Below are positions 31,771 to 43,500 of a stretch of 64,000 bases of DNA, one piece after another; within the stretch, counting starts at the first letter, position 1; each line of letters begins with the position of its first letter. Location: contig OY776131.1 in the NCBI GenBank assembly GCA_963675135.1, forward strand, positions 29,937,881 through 30,001,880, read 5' to 3'. Under the pieces are notes generated by a model. The model searched no databases and was not told where the DNA came from. It saw only the letters and a list, made by a program, of their open reading frames with translations. The stretch comes from Galeopsis tetrahit. Its lineage: Eukaryota; Streptophyta; Magnoliopsida; Lamiales; Lamiaceae. The position numbers were made by a program, and so were the translations under genes.

Positions 31771-34700
31771 ATGACTCGAAGTAAGGGACGTATTGACGCT
31801 TTGGAGAAGGAAGTCAAGGGCTTGGGTTCTGGGTTAGCTGATGTCCATGTCGCGATCTCCGCGTTGAAGTCCTCTATCAAAGACCTCACAAAGGAGTTCG
31901 AAAGTGTGCATGGACTGCAACGCGGGAAATCACCAGTTATTGAGAGCACGTCGGCCACTGCCAACGGTGGCATTGACGGCCCGCTTGTGCGACACCTGAT
32001 GGGCTCGCTCAAGCCGTCCCTGGCCAAGCTGGAGTTACATGGATTCACAGGGGATAATCCCTCCGCTTAGATCGCTCGCGCGGAGCAATTTTTCCGCATC
32101 GACAACACTCTTAAGGATATCAAGTTGGAATATGTGCTGATTGCAATGGAAGGCACGACTCTGCATTGGCTCCAATGGCTCATGGGGGATAACCCTACCC
32201 TGAGTTGGCAGAATTTTTCATTGGAGCTCTTGCGTCACTACGGTGATGATCCCCGTGCAAACCCTTGTGAGGCCTTGGGCCTGACGCGTCAAACGGGCTC
32301 AGTGGATGAGTATGTGGATCTTTTCATAACTCATTTGGTCGACGTTCCGTCCTTGGCGAAGCCTGATGCCTTGGGATTTTTTTCTCGCGGGCCTGAAGGA
32401 GGATATTCTCATATGGATTCGTTCACGGGATGCGGAGGACATCTCTTCCGCGATGCATACAGCGCACGAGATCGAGCGAGAGTTGAGGGGGACGGTTACA
32501 CGGTCGTTCTACTTTCCAAACCGTTCCTCATCGGTGTCTCGACCACTACCCTCGAACGGGTACTCTCGCTCAACCGGGGTTTTCCCTAAATCGAACCCTG
32601 GCAATCAGTTCTCGGCCCATTCGTCGACATCTCGGCCTCCGGAGTTGGCGGGATTGGTTGCCTCTCCGCAGGGCCATCAATCGAAATTCATGTCACCATC
32701 TGAGTATAGAGATTTGCGCACTAAGAGTCTTTATTTTCGTTGTCGTGAGCCCTACAACCCTTTGCACGTCTACAAGAACCATTCCTTGAGAGTCATGGTG
32801 GTGATAGATGATGACGATGAAGGTGATTTGGAGGACTCAAATCTCGTTATGCCGCCTATGGACGACTCTTTAAATGACTTACAGGCTTGCCATTTATTTA
32901 CTGCCACTGCGTGTGGGTTTGACGGTCATCAGACGATGAAGTTGCGAGGGGTCATTAATGGAAAGGACGTGGTGGTTATGATTGATAGTGGCGCGACGCA
33001 TTGTTTTATTTCTCCTAAGATTGTGTCGTCGCTGGGTATTCCGGTGGATTCTTCTTCGACCTTGCCCGTTCCACTCAGTGACGGTAAGGATACGAATACG
33101 GTTGGGGTGTGTGATGAGGTGTCGGTTACACTGGGGCCGATAACTTTTAAGGTTCGGGCATTCGTCTTTCCGGTCAGCGGGGTAGATATCATTTTGGGGG
33201 TTTTATGGCTTTCGACTTTGGGAGAGGTGCGAGCAAATTAGGCTTCTCTCACTATGGCCTTTATGTATAAGGGGTTACCGATGTGTCTTCATGGAGAACC
33301 GAGCCTGGAATGCCGACAGATATCGCTTTCGTCCCTAGTGAAATTAGAGGATGTGGACTCAGTTTTGCTGATTTGTTTGATGGACCTTTCGACGGCTGAT
33401 GTTCAGGAGAATGACAGGCTGCCTCCTGATCTTCAGCGGCTCCTCGCTGAATTTCGGACATCCTCGAACCCTTGCCTGGGCTGCCGCCCCCTCGAGACTT
33501 TGACCATTGCATTACTCTACAGCCGTCGGCCAGTCCTATCTCGGCTCGGCCGTATCGTTACTCTGATGCCCAGAAAGATGAAATTGAGCGCCTCGTCCGG
33601 GAAATGCTTTCTGCAGGAATTATTCAGCCTAGTACGGGACCCTTCTCGAGTCCGGTTTTGCTAGTCCACAAGAAGGATGGAAATTGGCGGTTCTGTGTGG
33701 ATTATCGTGAGTTGAACAAGTGTATTGTCCCAGACAAGTACCCAATCCCAGTGATTCGGGAATTATTGGATGAGCTACATGGTGCAAAGTGGTTTACTCA
33801 TTTGGATTTACGGGCTGGTTATCATTAGATTCGCATGGCACCCGAGGATGTTCCGAAAATAGGGTTTGTACACACTCCGGATATTACGAGTTTTTGGTTA
33901 TGCCATTTGGTCTCATGAATGCCCCCTCCACGTTTTAGTCGGTTATGAATGATTTGTTCCACCCCTTACTGCGACAATTTGTGTTTGTTTTCTTCGATGA
34001 CATCCTCATCTATAGTCCAAATTGGGTTTCTCATCTTTGTCACCTTCGTCAGGATTTGGCTCTTCTGGCATCGGCCTCTTTTGTGGTGAACCCCAAGAAG
34101 GGTGCATGGGGCCGCTCTTTAATTGATTATTTGGGTCATGTAGTATCAGCTGAGGGTGTGCAAATGGATCCCTCGAAGGTGGCAGTCGTCCTCAAATGGC
34201 CTGTTCCGAAATCTCTCAAGGCCATCCTGGGCTTTCTCGGCCTCACATGTTATTATCGTCGTTTTATTCGGGGTTATCGTACATTGGCACAGCCTCTTAC
34301 GACCCTTCTCAAGAAGAACCTCGATGATAGGTTTGTCTGGACGTCGGAAGCTCAATCGGCCTTTGAGTCCCTGCAGCGTGCCCTCACCTCGGCTCATGTG
34401 TTGGCCATTCCTAATTTTGTAGAGAATTTCTATATCGAGTGTGATGCTTCGGGCCACGGGTTGGGGGTTGTTTTGATGCAGTCGGGTCACCAATGGCCTA
34501 CTTTAGCAAGACCCTTTTTGGTATAAACCTTCTCAAATCCACCTATGAGAAGGAACTCATGGCACTCGTCCTCGTAGTCATTCATTGGCGACCGTATTTG
34601 TTGGGCCGTCACTTCGTTGTTTGCTCGGATCATCACAATTTGTGGCATCTCTTAAAACATGCTATTGCATCGCCGACACAGTAGTATTGGGTCTCAAAGT

Positions 34701-36262
34701 TGATTGGATTACGCTCTCTCCCGTCGTGATTCGGAGGTCTAGTGTGCGGCCGTGTCCATTCCACAGTGGTTAGAGTGGTCTGCATTGGGCCACGCAATCC
34801 GGGCTGATGCTTGTTACAGCTCGATCATCCATGCCCTCGAGGCGGGGGAAACAATCAATCAGCCATTTACATTTGTCAACGGTATCCTTTATTATAAGGG
34901 TCGTCTTGCGGTTCCTGTGGGATCACCTTGGGTCGATCGTTTTTTGTCTGAATTCCACTAGACTCCTACCGATGTCCATGTCAAGGCCTTCCGTACGTAT
35001 CGTCGGTTAGCTGCCAATGTTTATTGACCATCAATGATGAAGGTTGTTACTCGTTTTGTCGTCGAGTGTCTAGTTTGCTAAAAGTCCAAGGCCGATACTC
35101 GTTTCCCTGCGGGGTTGTTACAACCATTGCAGATTCCGGAGAAAATTGGGAGGATGTTAGTATGGATTTTATTTCCGGGCTTTTGCGTTACCAACATTGG
35201 GACATAATTTTAGTGGTGGTGGATCGTCTCTCCAAGGTGACTCACTTCATGGGATTCACTCATCCGTATACGGCCAGGGTAGTGGCAACCGTTTTTTATC
35301 GTGAGGTGGTCCGTATCCACGGGATTCCCCGTTCGATCGTCTCCGATCGAGACCTGGTCTTCTTGAGTGCCTTTAGGAAAGAATTGTTTGCAGCTTCGGG
35401 CACCCAGTTACATATGAGCTCCGCTTACCACCCGGAGATGGATGGTCGGTCCGACGTAATGAACCGTTGCCTCGAGACCTATTTACGTTGTTTTACTTCT
35501 GATCACCCTAAGCAATGGGGTTGTTGGCTGCCGTGGGCGGAATATTGCTTCAACACGTGTTTTCATTCCGCTACTGGTCGAACTCCTTTCGAGGCTGTGT
35601 ATGGCAGATCGCCTCCAACTATTTCCCAATGGCTGCCAGGCGAGATCTGCGTCAAGGCTGTGGCGGACGAGCTGGGTGATCGAGATAACATTTTACGCCA
35701 ACTCCGCTTCCATTTGGAGCGTGCCCAGCCGCGCATGCAACGGACTGCAAACAAACATCGCCGGGACGTCTCGTTTGAGGTTGGGGACCGAGTTTTTCTA
35801 AAGTTTCGCCCGTATCGCCAACTGTCCCTTTTCAAGAAGTTGAATGTGAAGTTAGTGCCTCGCTATTTCGGGCCCTTTACGGTCGAACGACAGATTGGAA
35901 AGGTCGCATATCGCTTACACTTGTCGGATGGGACGAGTGTGTATCATGTCTTTCATGTTTCGCAGCTCAAGGCGTCCATCGGGGACCACGCCGTGGAATC
36001 CTCCCTCCCTGTAGACTGTTTCAGCGAATCTGCAACCTTCGTCCCCAAGTCTATTCTCCGCAGTCGTTGTATTTGGAGGGGTACGAAGCGCATTTCTCAG
36101 GTTTTGGTGGCATGGCAGCATCGCCCCGAAGAGGATGCCACTTGGATCGATGTCTCCGTTTTCCGCCAGCAGTTCCCTTCATTTCGCCTTGAGGACAAGG
36201 CGTCTCTTGAGGGGGAGGGAATTGATACGCCTCTTCGGGTGTATAAGAGGTGTCATCGATGA
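31771..36262 (+). pseudogene. Reina-like Gypsy gag-pol (degraded)
   Basis: ATG at 31771 (MTRSKGRIDALEKEV) starts gag. Then come gag core LHWLQWLMGDNPTLSWQNF (32150), protease VMIDSGATHCFIS (32974), reverse transcriptase with FCVDYRELNK (33690) and an intact FFDDILIYS box (33990), RNase H (34430-34690), integrase with VVVDRLSKVTHF and SAYHPEMDGRSD (35210-35460), and a chromodomain-like end (VLVAWQHRPEEDATW, 36100). At least four frameshifts (near 32360, 33250-33500, 33840-33950 and 34480-35020) and stops near 32068 and 33826 kill it. The last frame (412 codons, integrase to chromodomain) is intact and runs about 40 bp into the 3' LTR. The missing zinc knuckle may be lost in a frameshift near 32730. 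Confidence 0.9.
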
Positions 36263-36493
36263 AGAGAAGTATATTTTGCAAAATTATGTTATTTATGTTA
36301 TTTCTTTATTTCCTTTTTAGCTATTCATTTTGCCTATTTTAGTAGCAATTGGCCCATGGGCCATGAACTCATATAAATACAGTGTAATCCTACTTTTAGA
36401 ATTATTGATTAATCATTATTTCGGCTATTAGCTTGGAGTTGGACGGGAGTAGCTCCCGGGAATTTAAGTGTTTCTTCTTCCTTAACTCCAACA
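36223..36493 (+). repeat. 3' LTR of Reina-like element
   Basis: TGATACGCC...CTCCAACA, directly after the polypurine tract. The final pol codons and stop lie inside it. Followed by the target duplication TAATA. The next 110 bases (36499-36607) show nothing recognisable. Confidence 0.9.
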
Positions 36494-36607
36494 TAATATA
36501 AGTGTTTCTTTTAGAAAAAAAAATGTGTATCTAATTGCAACACGATGAAAGGTTGGGGTATTATACAATAATCGTAAAGGTTGTGATTAAATTGATATTG
36601 AGACTAA

Positions 36608-37016
36608 GGGGGGTGTATTGGTTGTGGATTATGTAGGATTTTTTTGGACTTTCAAAGTTTGGGGGTATTCAATTTGGATATTTAAAAGTCTTTAAAATTT
36701 TGATGTATTCAATACGGATTTTAAAAAGTTTTTTAAAATCTTTAGATATTCAACCGTTTATAAATTTTAATACTCTATGAATTTTGTTGGATTCTCCTCC
36801 AAAAATATAAATAAATTTTACTATAAAAAATCTCTTCTAAAAACCAGACGGATTCTCTCAGAGAACTCTGAAGACGTAGGGATGACAATATTGACCCGAC
36901 CCGCGGGTACCCACCCACCCTGCGAGTTTTGGGTCAGGTCGGATGTATTGAGTATGAGTTGGATCTAGGTCTTATGCCCGACCCGCGGGTATTCGACCCG
37001 AATTAATATATAAACT

Positions 37017-37058
<42 letters not shown>

Positions 37059-37296
37059 TAAAATATTTATATATATATATAATATTAATTTGAAAAAAAC
37101 TCTTCGCATCAATATCGGAGTTTATGAAAATCTATGTAAATCAATAAAAAAAAAATTCATAATTCTGTCAAGTCTATCAAAATTCATATAAATCAATAAA
37201 AAAAAAGTCAGTCAAACTCTACATGGACTCTATGGATTTCCACGTACTTTTTAAAGTCCAAAAAAATTCAATATAATCTCAATTGAATACACCCCC
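36608..37296. mobile_element. Tourist-like MITE (PIF/Harbinger) with nested hAT piece
   Basis: The ends GGGGGGTGTATT and AATACACCCCC are inverted repeats, with TAA on both sides (36605-36607, 37297-37299), as for PIF/Harbinger. Inside, from about 36874, a TAGGGATGACA-headed GC-rich hAT fragment with a TA run (37022-37080) is nested. The same compound, truncated, opens the window at 1-385. Confidence 0.8.
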
Positions 37297-37309
37297 TAAA
37301 TGTAATGTG

Positions 37310-38348
37310 TTTATTTAGAATTAACCCATAAAAAAGTGTATTTCACAGTTCTGTCAAGTTTATGAAAAATTCATATAAATCAATAAAAAAAATCAGTTAA
37401 ACTTTGCATGCTAATTTAATTGAATTTTAAATTTCTAAAGTTATAGGGTGTAATTGTATTCTCAAATAATTTTAAAAACTTTATAAGTTATGTATAGAGT
37501 ATTGTTGAGAATTTTAGAGAAGTTTTAATAATCTTTATAATATATATTTGCAAACATTTTTTACAGCCACGTGGCACTAATTCATTGGTTTATCTCAATC
37601 TCTCTCTTCTCAAATCACTCTATTTCAAAATCCCTGAATTCTCATTCATTCTACACTTTTCTTTTAATCTCATCCATTCATTTTAAAACTTAATCTTGAC
37701 CCTACATTCTTAATCTTATTTTCTATATAAATCCCCCATCTCTTCTCAAAATCCCTAATTTCTCATTCATTCTCAATTTTACTTTTTATGTCATCCATTG
37801 ATTATAATAAATTTATTGAAGATTTTTTATCCCTAATTTCTCATTCATTCTCAATTTTACTTTTTATGTCATCCATTGATTATAATCAATTTATTGAAGA
37901 TTTTGTATTTTGATAATCAATTTATTGAAGATTTTGGATTTGTATTTTGATAATCAATTTATTGAGGATTTTGGATTTTGAAGATTTGAAGATTGTCTAT
38001 TGATCAATAGAAATCCAACAATTCGTCAAAATCCCTAATTTCTCATTCATTCTCAATTTTACTTTTTATGTTATAATCAATTTATTGAAGATTTTGTATC
38101 CCTAATTTCTCATTCATTCTCAATTTTACTTTTTATGTCATCCATTGATTATAATCAATTTATTGAAGATTTTGTATTTTGATAATCAATTTATTGAAGA
38201 TTTTGATAATCAATTTATTGAAAATTTTGGATTTGTATTTTGATAATCAATTTATTGAAGATTTTGAAGATTTGAAGATTGTCTATTGATCAATAGAAAT
38301 CCAACAATTCATCTACTCAATGATTGTGACTTTGAAAATTGTGAAGAA
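37310..38348. repeat. AT-rich DNA with reiterated ATTCTCATTCATT / TTTATTGAAGATTTTG blocks
   Basis: Non-coding. From about 37740 the stretch CCCTAATTTCTCATTCATTC followed by CAATTTATTGAAGATTTTG is reiterated four times with variable spacing, ending at the Copia insertion. Similar sequence (TTTGAAGATT, AATAGAAATCCAACAATTCG) resumes after the Copia element at 53602, so it is one pre-existing repeat split by the insertion. Near 37310-37440 is a diverged piece of the preceding MITE. Confidence 0.6.
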
Positions 38349-39999
38349 TGTTGGTCCTAAAAGGAGTATATAACAAGTGTATGGGGGGGGGGGAATACAC
38401 TTGTATGCAAATTCTTTTCAATCTTGATCAAACCAGATATCAGCAATGTTGTCTTGGACAACTCTGCTGAAGATGATTAACTTCTTAAAGATAATCAAAC
38501 TACTAAGTACTATTGAGTACTTAGTTGAATAACTATCTAAGAGAGTTATATGTGCGGAATAGTGGTTGGCCCTTTTAGTTTAAACTCCTTTAGATTCTGA
38601 AATCACTTGGTCAATTCAATACAGACCAGTTTCAGGGAACTTGTCCAAATCAGTTTTGCACAGTCTTTGAATGTTTATCCTTTGAAAGATCAGTTTTGTG
38701 TGCAGTGTTGAGTGTATGAAAGTACTTGAAAGTAAATCAACACAAGAGTTTATAGTGGTTCAGAGACTCAAGCTCCTACATCCACTTTCCCTGATTTAAC
38801 AAGATAATTCCTTCACTCTTGGAATTAACTTGTTTTATAGTGCCAAGGTGCACTTGATCAAGAACACCACTCTTGGTGAATTGATCCCTAGGATGTCTAG
38901 AGTCCTAGTACCCTCTTCTCAACTCATAACTGAACTGTTCTTCTCTCAACAGTCAGCTCCTACCACTTCTACTACTACAACCTTCTCACTTTCACTCTTG
39001 AAAGATATGAGGATTGAAGTAAGGTTCCAACTAATGAGATATCCTTTACAATGGAGATCAGTGTATAAGGATAGGATATCTCTCTAAGCTTGTGTATGGA
39101 TGTACAATGAAGTTCAGCTTAGATGAAGTGTTTGAAGACTAAGATAGTCTTTGAAAGCTTTGAAAGCACTCTAGCTTGTAAGAACTTGAGCTTAGTTGGT
39201 TTGTGTTGAGATTAGTTGGATGCTTTCAAATGGTCTTCACACTTCTGTATTTATAGACAAATGAAGGATTTGCCCGTTGGAGAGGCAGCCTCCAATGTCC
39301 ATAAATGTCTTCTTTCAGTTCTTCAACTTTGAAGACAGTTTCTTGATAGTGACATGTCCTCATTTGGGAAATAAACGGCTGTAAGAGCTTTGTCTTCATT
39401 CTGCAGCACTCTTCCCAATATCTGACTTTCAGATTCTCTTGTTAGAACTTGGACATCACTTCTGAAGGTTGTTCCAATGATAGGACAACATTCCTCAATA
39501 TTTGGACAACACTCCTTATCACCATCAGCAGTCTTGCTTATTAGCAAGGTTGGCTTGCTCTTCATCAGATGACTTGGCTCTTTCCCTTTATTTCTCTTGA
39601 AGATAATCTTAGCTTGTTTCTTTGAAGATCTTTAGGGTGTGATTGTCTTTTTATCTTCAGCATAGTTGACCTCAGGCTTTCAGAGCCCTTGATCTTGATT
39701 AATTGAGTTGAGACAGCTCCTCTGGACAACTCTCCTGATCAGCATACTTATCTTTCAGCAGACTTGATCATGATTCCAGAGTTTGAACCTTGAGGGGACT
39801 TGTTCTTGATGTACTTCAAAGCATATGTTCCCCCTCAATTTGTGCATCTAATCATCTAAGAGCTACCTAACATATTAGCTCCTCATCTAGCCTTTATATT
39901 ATATGTTCTAACATGTCTAGAACATATTCAATCATAACTTAGGCATGTCTCAGGGGGTTTTGGTATTCAATCAAAACATAACTCATTTTATTCCCAACA
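38349..39999 (-). repeat. 3' LTR of Copia element
   Basis: 1651 bp. Substitutions against the 5' LTR seen near 38513, 38802, 38929, 39602 and 39750, and 11 versus 7 G in the stem-loop run at 38383-38393. A TATTTATA box (minus-strand TATAAATA) lies at 39248-39255. The apparent + strand frame at 38830-39087 occurs in both LTRs and is not a gene. Confidence 0.95.
38373..38404 (-). other. LTR-edge stem-loop with G-run loop
   Basis: A perfect 10-bp stem ACAAGTGTAT / ATACACTTGT (38373-38382, 38395-38404) surrounds 11 G. The 5' LTR has the same stem at 51974-51983 / 51992-52001 with 7 G. In sense RNA it is a C-loop hairpin near the end of U5, about 25 bases from the LTR edge. LTRs B and C of the array have the same architecture with different stem sequence. 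Confidence 0.8.
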
Positions 40000-40014
40000 A
40001 TTTCCCCCTTTTTG
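40000..40014 (-). promoter_or_regulatory. Polypurine tract of Copia element
   Basis: ATTTCCCCCTTTTTG on the + strand, that is CAAAAAGGGGGAAAT in sense, directly beside the 3' LTR. It is the expected primer for plus-strand DNA synthesis. The same tract follows LTRs B and C of the 3-14 kb array. Confidence 0.9.
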
Positions 40015-40253
40015 ATGATGCCAAAACCTATACAGCTTGTGCAAAAGTGACTTAGCTACACCTATTACATTAATCTTTAGAAGACATGACTAAGGTCAGT
40101 TATCCTGAAAAGCAATGTGTTAGTGTATTCACCATTCATGTTGCACATAGGTTTCATAGATAGGCATAGAGAGATGAGTGTTTCTTGATTCAAAATAAGT
40201 TCAACTATCATTCATTAAAAGACATTACAAGCATGTTGATAGTTGAATTTAAC

Positions 40254-40464
40254 ATATCAGAGCATGAATCATCAACACTAAATACATCAGAGTATTTCTT
40301 TCTAACAGTTCAACACATATACAAGATTTTCAACATCAGAGCACAACCTTGTATCAGAGCACCAATCTTATATCAGTACAAATATTAACACTTCAAGACA
40401 TATACAAGATTTTCAACATCAGAGCACAGAGCTTGTATCAGAGCAATCCATATCAAGTCAGAGC
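40254..40464 (+). repeat. PBS-complementary TATCAGAGC repeats near the polypurine tract
   Basis: Six copies in 211 bp: ATATCAGAGC (40254), ACATCAGAGC (40333), GTATCAGAGC (40351), ACATCAGAGC (40416), GTATCAGAGC (40435) and AGTCAGAGC (40456). Two are exact matches to 10 of 12 bases of the primer site TGGTATCAGAGC at 51936-51947, on the opposite strand. In sense RNA they read GCUCUGAUAC, like the 3' end of initiator tRNA-Met. The rest of 40015-40548 is the non-coding 3' part of the element. Confidence 0.8.
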
Positions 40465-40548
40465 AAACAGATTAGCACACCACATCAGCAAACTTGACCA
40501 ATTTTCAGCATAGTTGATCAATTAAGATAGGTCAGAAGACTTAGACAT

Positions 40549-43500
40549 TTAGAGATCATCCTCTCGAGGTGGCACCATCCCATACTGTGCCCACACTCTC
40601 CTCTTCAAGGCCATGGCTTCTTGGTTGGTTCCTTTAGGACCAAGAACCATCTTGTTTAGCTTGAGGATCTCAGTGAATTCTCTCAGAATCCTTGATTGAT
40701 CAATCCATCCATCAAGCTTTGGAGGTAAGTATATGATTGGCTTGGGAGCTGTGAGTTCAAATCTTGCAATATCAGCAGCTGCAAGCAATTGTTGATAGAG
40801 TTCTCTGTAGTACTCAATCATGAACTCAGCAAAATTGATGTTGGCATCTCTTCCATTCCATCTGTCAATGACATACTGATCATAGACAAACTCCCTTTTT
40901 GCTTCCTCCCATGAGTCATTCAGCTGAATTGGCACCCATTTATCCAAGTGAGGATATTTGGTGTCCATTGGGATCAATAGCTGTGGCTTCATCTTGTTGT
41001 AAGTTGCTCTCTTCCTTCTTGGCTTCTGGAAGTCTGTTCTTCTCTTATCTCTTGCTCTGTTGGCCTCTTCCATCAAGTCCATTTTCTCTTGGGCCCTCAT
41101 CATGGCCAGTTTCTGTTGTGTTTCAGGGTCTTTGCCATACCCTTCATGAAACAGCTTTGATGGATCATTGAGTACCACAATCTTTGTCTTCTTTGGTCCA
41201 GGTCCAAAGCCTTCTTCATATAAGATTTCCACATCTTCAGTGACTTTGGTACTTTCAGTGGACTTAGTCTCAGTAGACTTGTCTTTTTCAGCATTCTTGG
41301 GCTCTCCAGCTGTTTTGGCCTTCTTTGAGATAGGCTCATCATCAATAACTCTGAATTCAGGTGGAAGATCAAGGCTATTGGGAAAGTCAGTGAATTTCTC
41401 AACTTGTCTCTTCTTTCCTTGGGCCTTCTTGATCTTTCCTCTAGTTTGGACACCTTCAGCATCCTTGTCCAAACCAGATACTTCACCACCTGGTCTTTGT
41501 TGTAGCCTCACTTTTTCCTCTTGAGCTGAGGCCATAGAGTTCTTCAATGCCAGTGCTAACTGCTCCTCTTCATCCAATTCTTCCAAGTTCAGCATTGCAG
41601 GCTCTTTTCCCTTTCCTACAGGGGTTTTGTCCTTCCCTTTCACTGGACTCCCAATCACTAAGGCACCTTTTGCCCTTGCTCTTTCCCTTTCCCCCTTTTT
41701 GGCAGCATCAAAACATTCTGGCTTCAGTTCACTCATAGTGGATGCCAATAAGGACTGGGCTTGGGTTAGAGACTTCATCTCCTCCAACAGATATACATTC
41801 TCATCATGTATATTTTGCATCCTGTCACTGCTTAAGCTAAGAAAGGCAAGAACAGGCTTCATTTTCTGTTGAACGACCTCCTCCATGGTTGCCTTAAGAG
41901 ATGCATCCAATTGGGCTTTCAGGAGCTCAGTGAGGTTGGCCACTGCACCTTCAGCAATGTTGGCCAACACTTCTTGGGAAAACTTTTCTGAGGTTGCTTT
42001 GACCATAGCTAGCCTTTGCTCTTCAGCTCTTCTCTTCTGCAAGGCTGTCTTCTTGCCAAGAGCTTGCTTGATTGTCAATCTGATAGCTTGAACATTTGCA
42101 TTATGATTGTCTCTTAGCCTTTTTTGATCCTTCTTGACCTCCTTTGAGATGTTTTCCATACTGACTTTGGCTTTGTGAACTTCAGTAGAGATGGTTTGAA
42201 GACCAGATTCTACTCCTTCAATTCTTGCTTCCAATGTGGGTAGCACCACATCTTCAGAGCCAGTTAGTCTCATTTCAACAGAAGCTAGGGTTCTTCCATG
42301 CTCATCTAATGCTCCAGAAGTTTCTTCGTGAGCTGTTTGAACTTGTTGAGCCAAGGAATCCAACTTCTCTGATTGCATCCCAAGCAAGGTTTGTGCTGAT
42401 CCAGTGTCAACTTGGATGGGAGCATCTGTCAAGAGATCTTCTGCAAATATTTTATCAAAGCTTATCCCTGCAATATCAGACAAATCAAAAGCATCAGTGA
42501 AAACACACTTATCTCCCTCATTTTCTTTTTCATAAGACTCTGATACATCAGCAGTCTTCTCCTCATTTTCAACTATTTCTTTTCTTCCTTCAATAAAAGT
42601 TTCCTCACTTAAAGAAACAGGCCTCCTCTCATCAAGGGATTCTTGAAGTTCAGATTTGACTTCAAGAATAGCCTGTCCTTCCTCACTTATACCACCCTCA
42701 TATGTTGGTACACTCACAATCTTAGTGATAACTACCTCTCTTTCATCCACAACTCCCTCTGATTTTTCAAATCTACTTTCCTTTTCAACTCCTTCTCCTA
42801 AACCTGCAGCATCTCCACCTTCAGCAAGGTTCAAAGATGGCAGTTGTGGGGAGATCACAGTGCTCATATCATCAGCCACTGAGTCATCCTGAATGATTAA
42901 GGGCTGATCAGTGTCCAACTCTTCTGACACTGAATAGGCCTTAATCAAACTAGCCTCTAGAGAAGGAACCTCCACATCTTTAGGCTGTGCCTTGGGTTCA
43001 GGAGAACCTTCATTGGCAGATGTATCCTTGGTTGTGTTACCATCCTTGGTCAACACCTCTGAAATGACAGAGCCTTTCCTATGATAGGTTCTAGGGGGGT
43101 TGGAAAGTCTTTCAGAGACAGGAGGCTTAGGGAGATTGGCTTGAGGGGTTTCAGGAGGGTTTGGTTTTGAGGGGTTTGAGGGATCATCTGGGGAGTCATC
43201 ATCATTGGAGCTACTATCAGGGTGTTTGATTCTCTTAGCTTTTCTTTCCTTCTCCTCCTTAATCTTATCAGCTACCAGCTTTGCAAAGATTTCCTCATCA
43301 ATGAGAAATCTTGTCTTTGAAACTCCAGCAAAGTGTAACAATCTGTTCTCCTCCACTTGCCACCAGTTTGCACCCTTATCTTGGATGACTTGTGATATTT
43401 CCATCAAGGATTTATCTTTTACATCAACAAGCATCCTTAGATCATGAAAGGCCTTCTGAATTCTAGGAAATTCAGCAAGTTGTGGATACAAACTGTCCAC

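Larger units (their letters stand above)
30989..36493 (+). mobile_element. Reina-like Gypsy chromovirus, complete but decayed
   Basis: A 5.5-kb element bounded by short LTRs (288 and 271 bp) beginning TGATACGCCTCTTC and ending CTCCAACA, with a perfect 5-bp target duplication TAATA (30984-30988, 36494-36498). A polypurine tract GAGGGGGAGGGAAT (36209-36222) precedes the 3' LTR. The primer site after the 5' LTR begins ATTTGGTCCGACC and is not the initiator-Met type. Short LTRs and the chromodomain end (FPSFRLEDKASLEGEG) point to the Reina lineage. Confidence 0.9.

Noticed and set aside
38830..39087. 85-codon + strand frame, identical to one at 52427-52684
   Set aside because: Both lie at the same place in the two LTRs of the Copia element and run antisense to it. 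Identity reflects LTR identity, not coding constraint.
39323..39565. 80-codon minus-strand frame, also at 52920-53162
   Set aside because: Inside both LTRs, downstream in sense of the TATA box; no known motif and no conservation visible in LTRs B, C or D.
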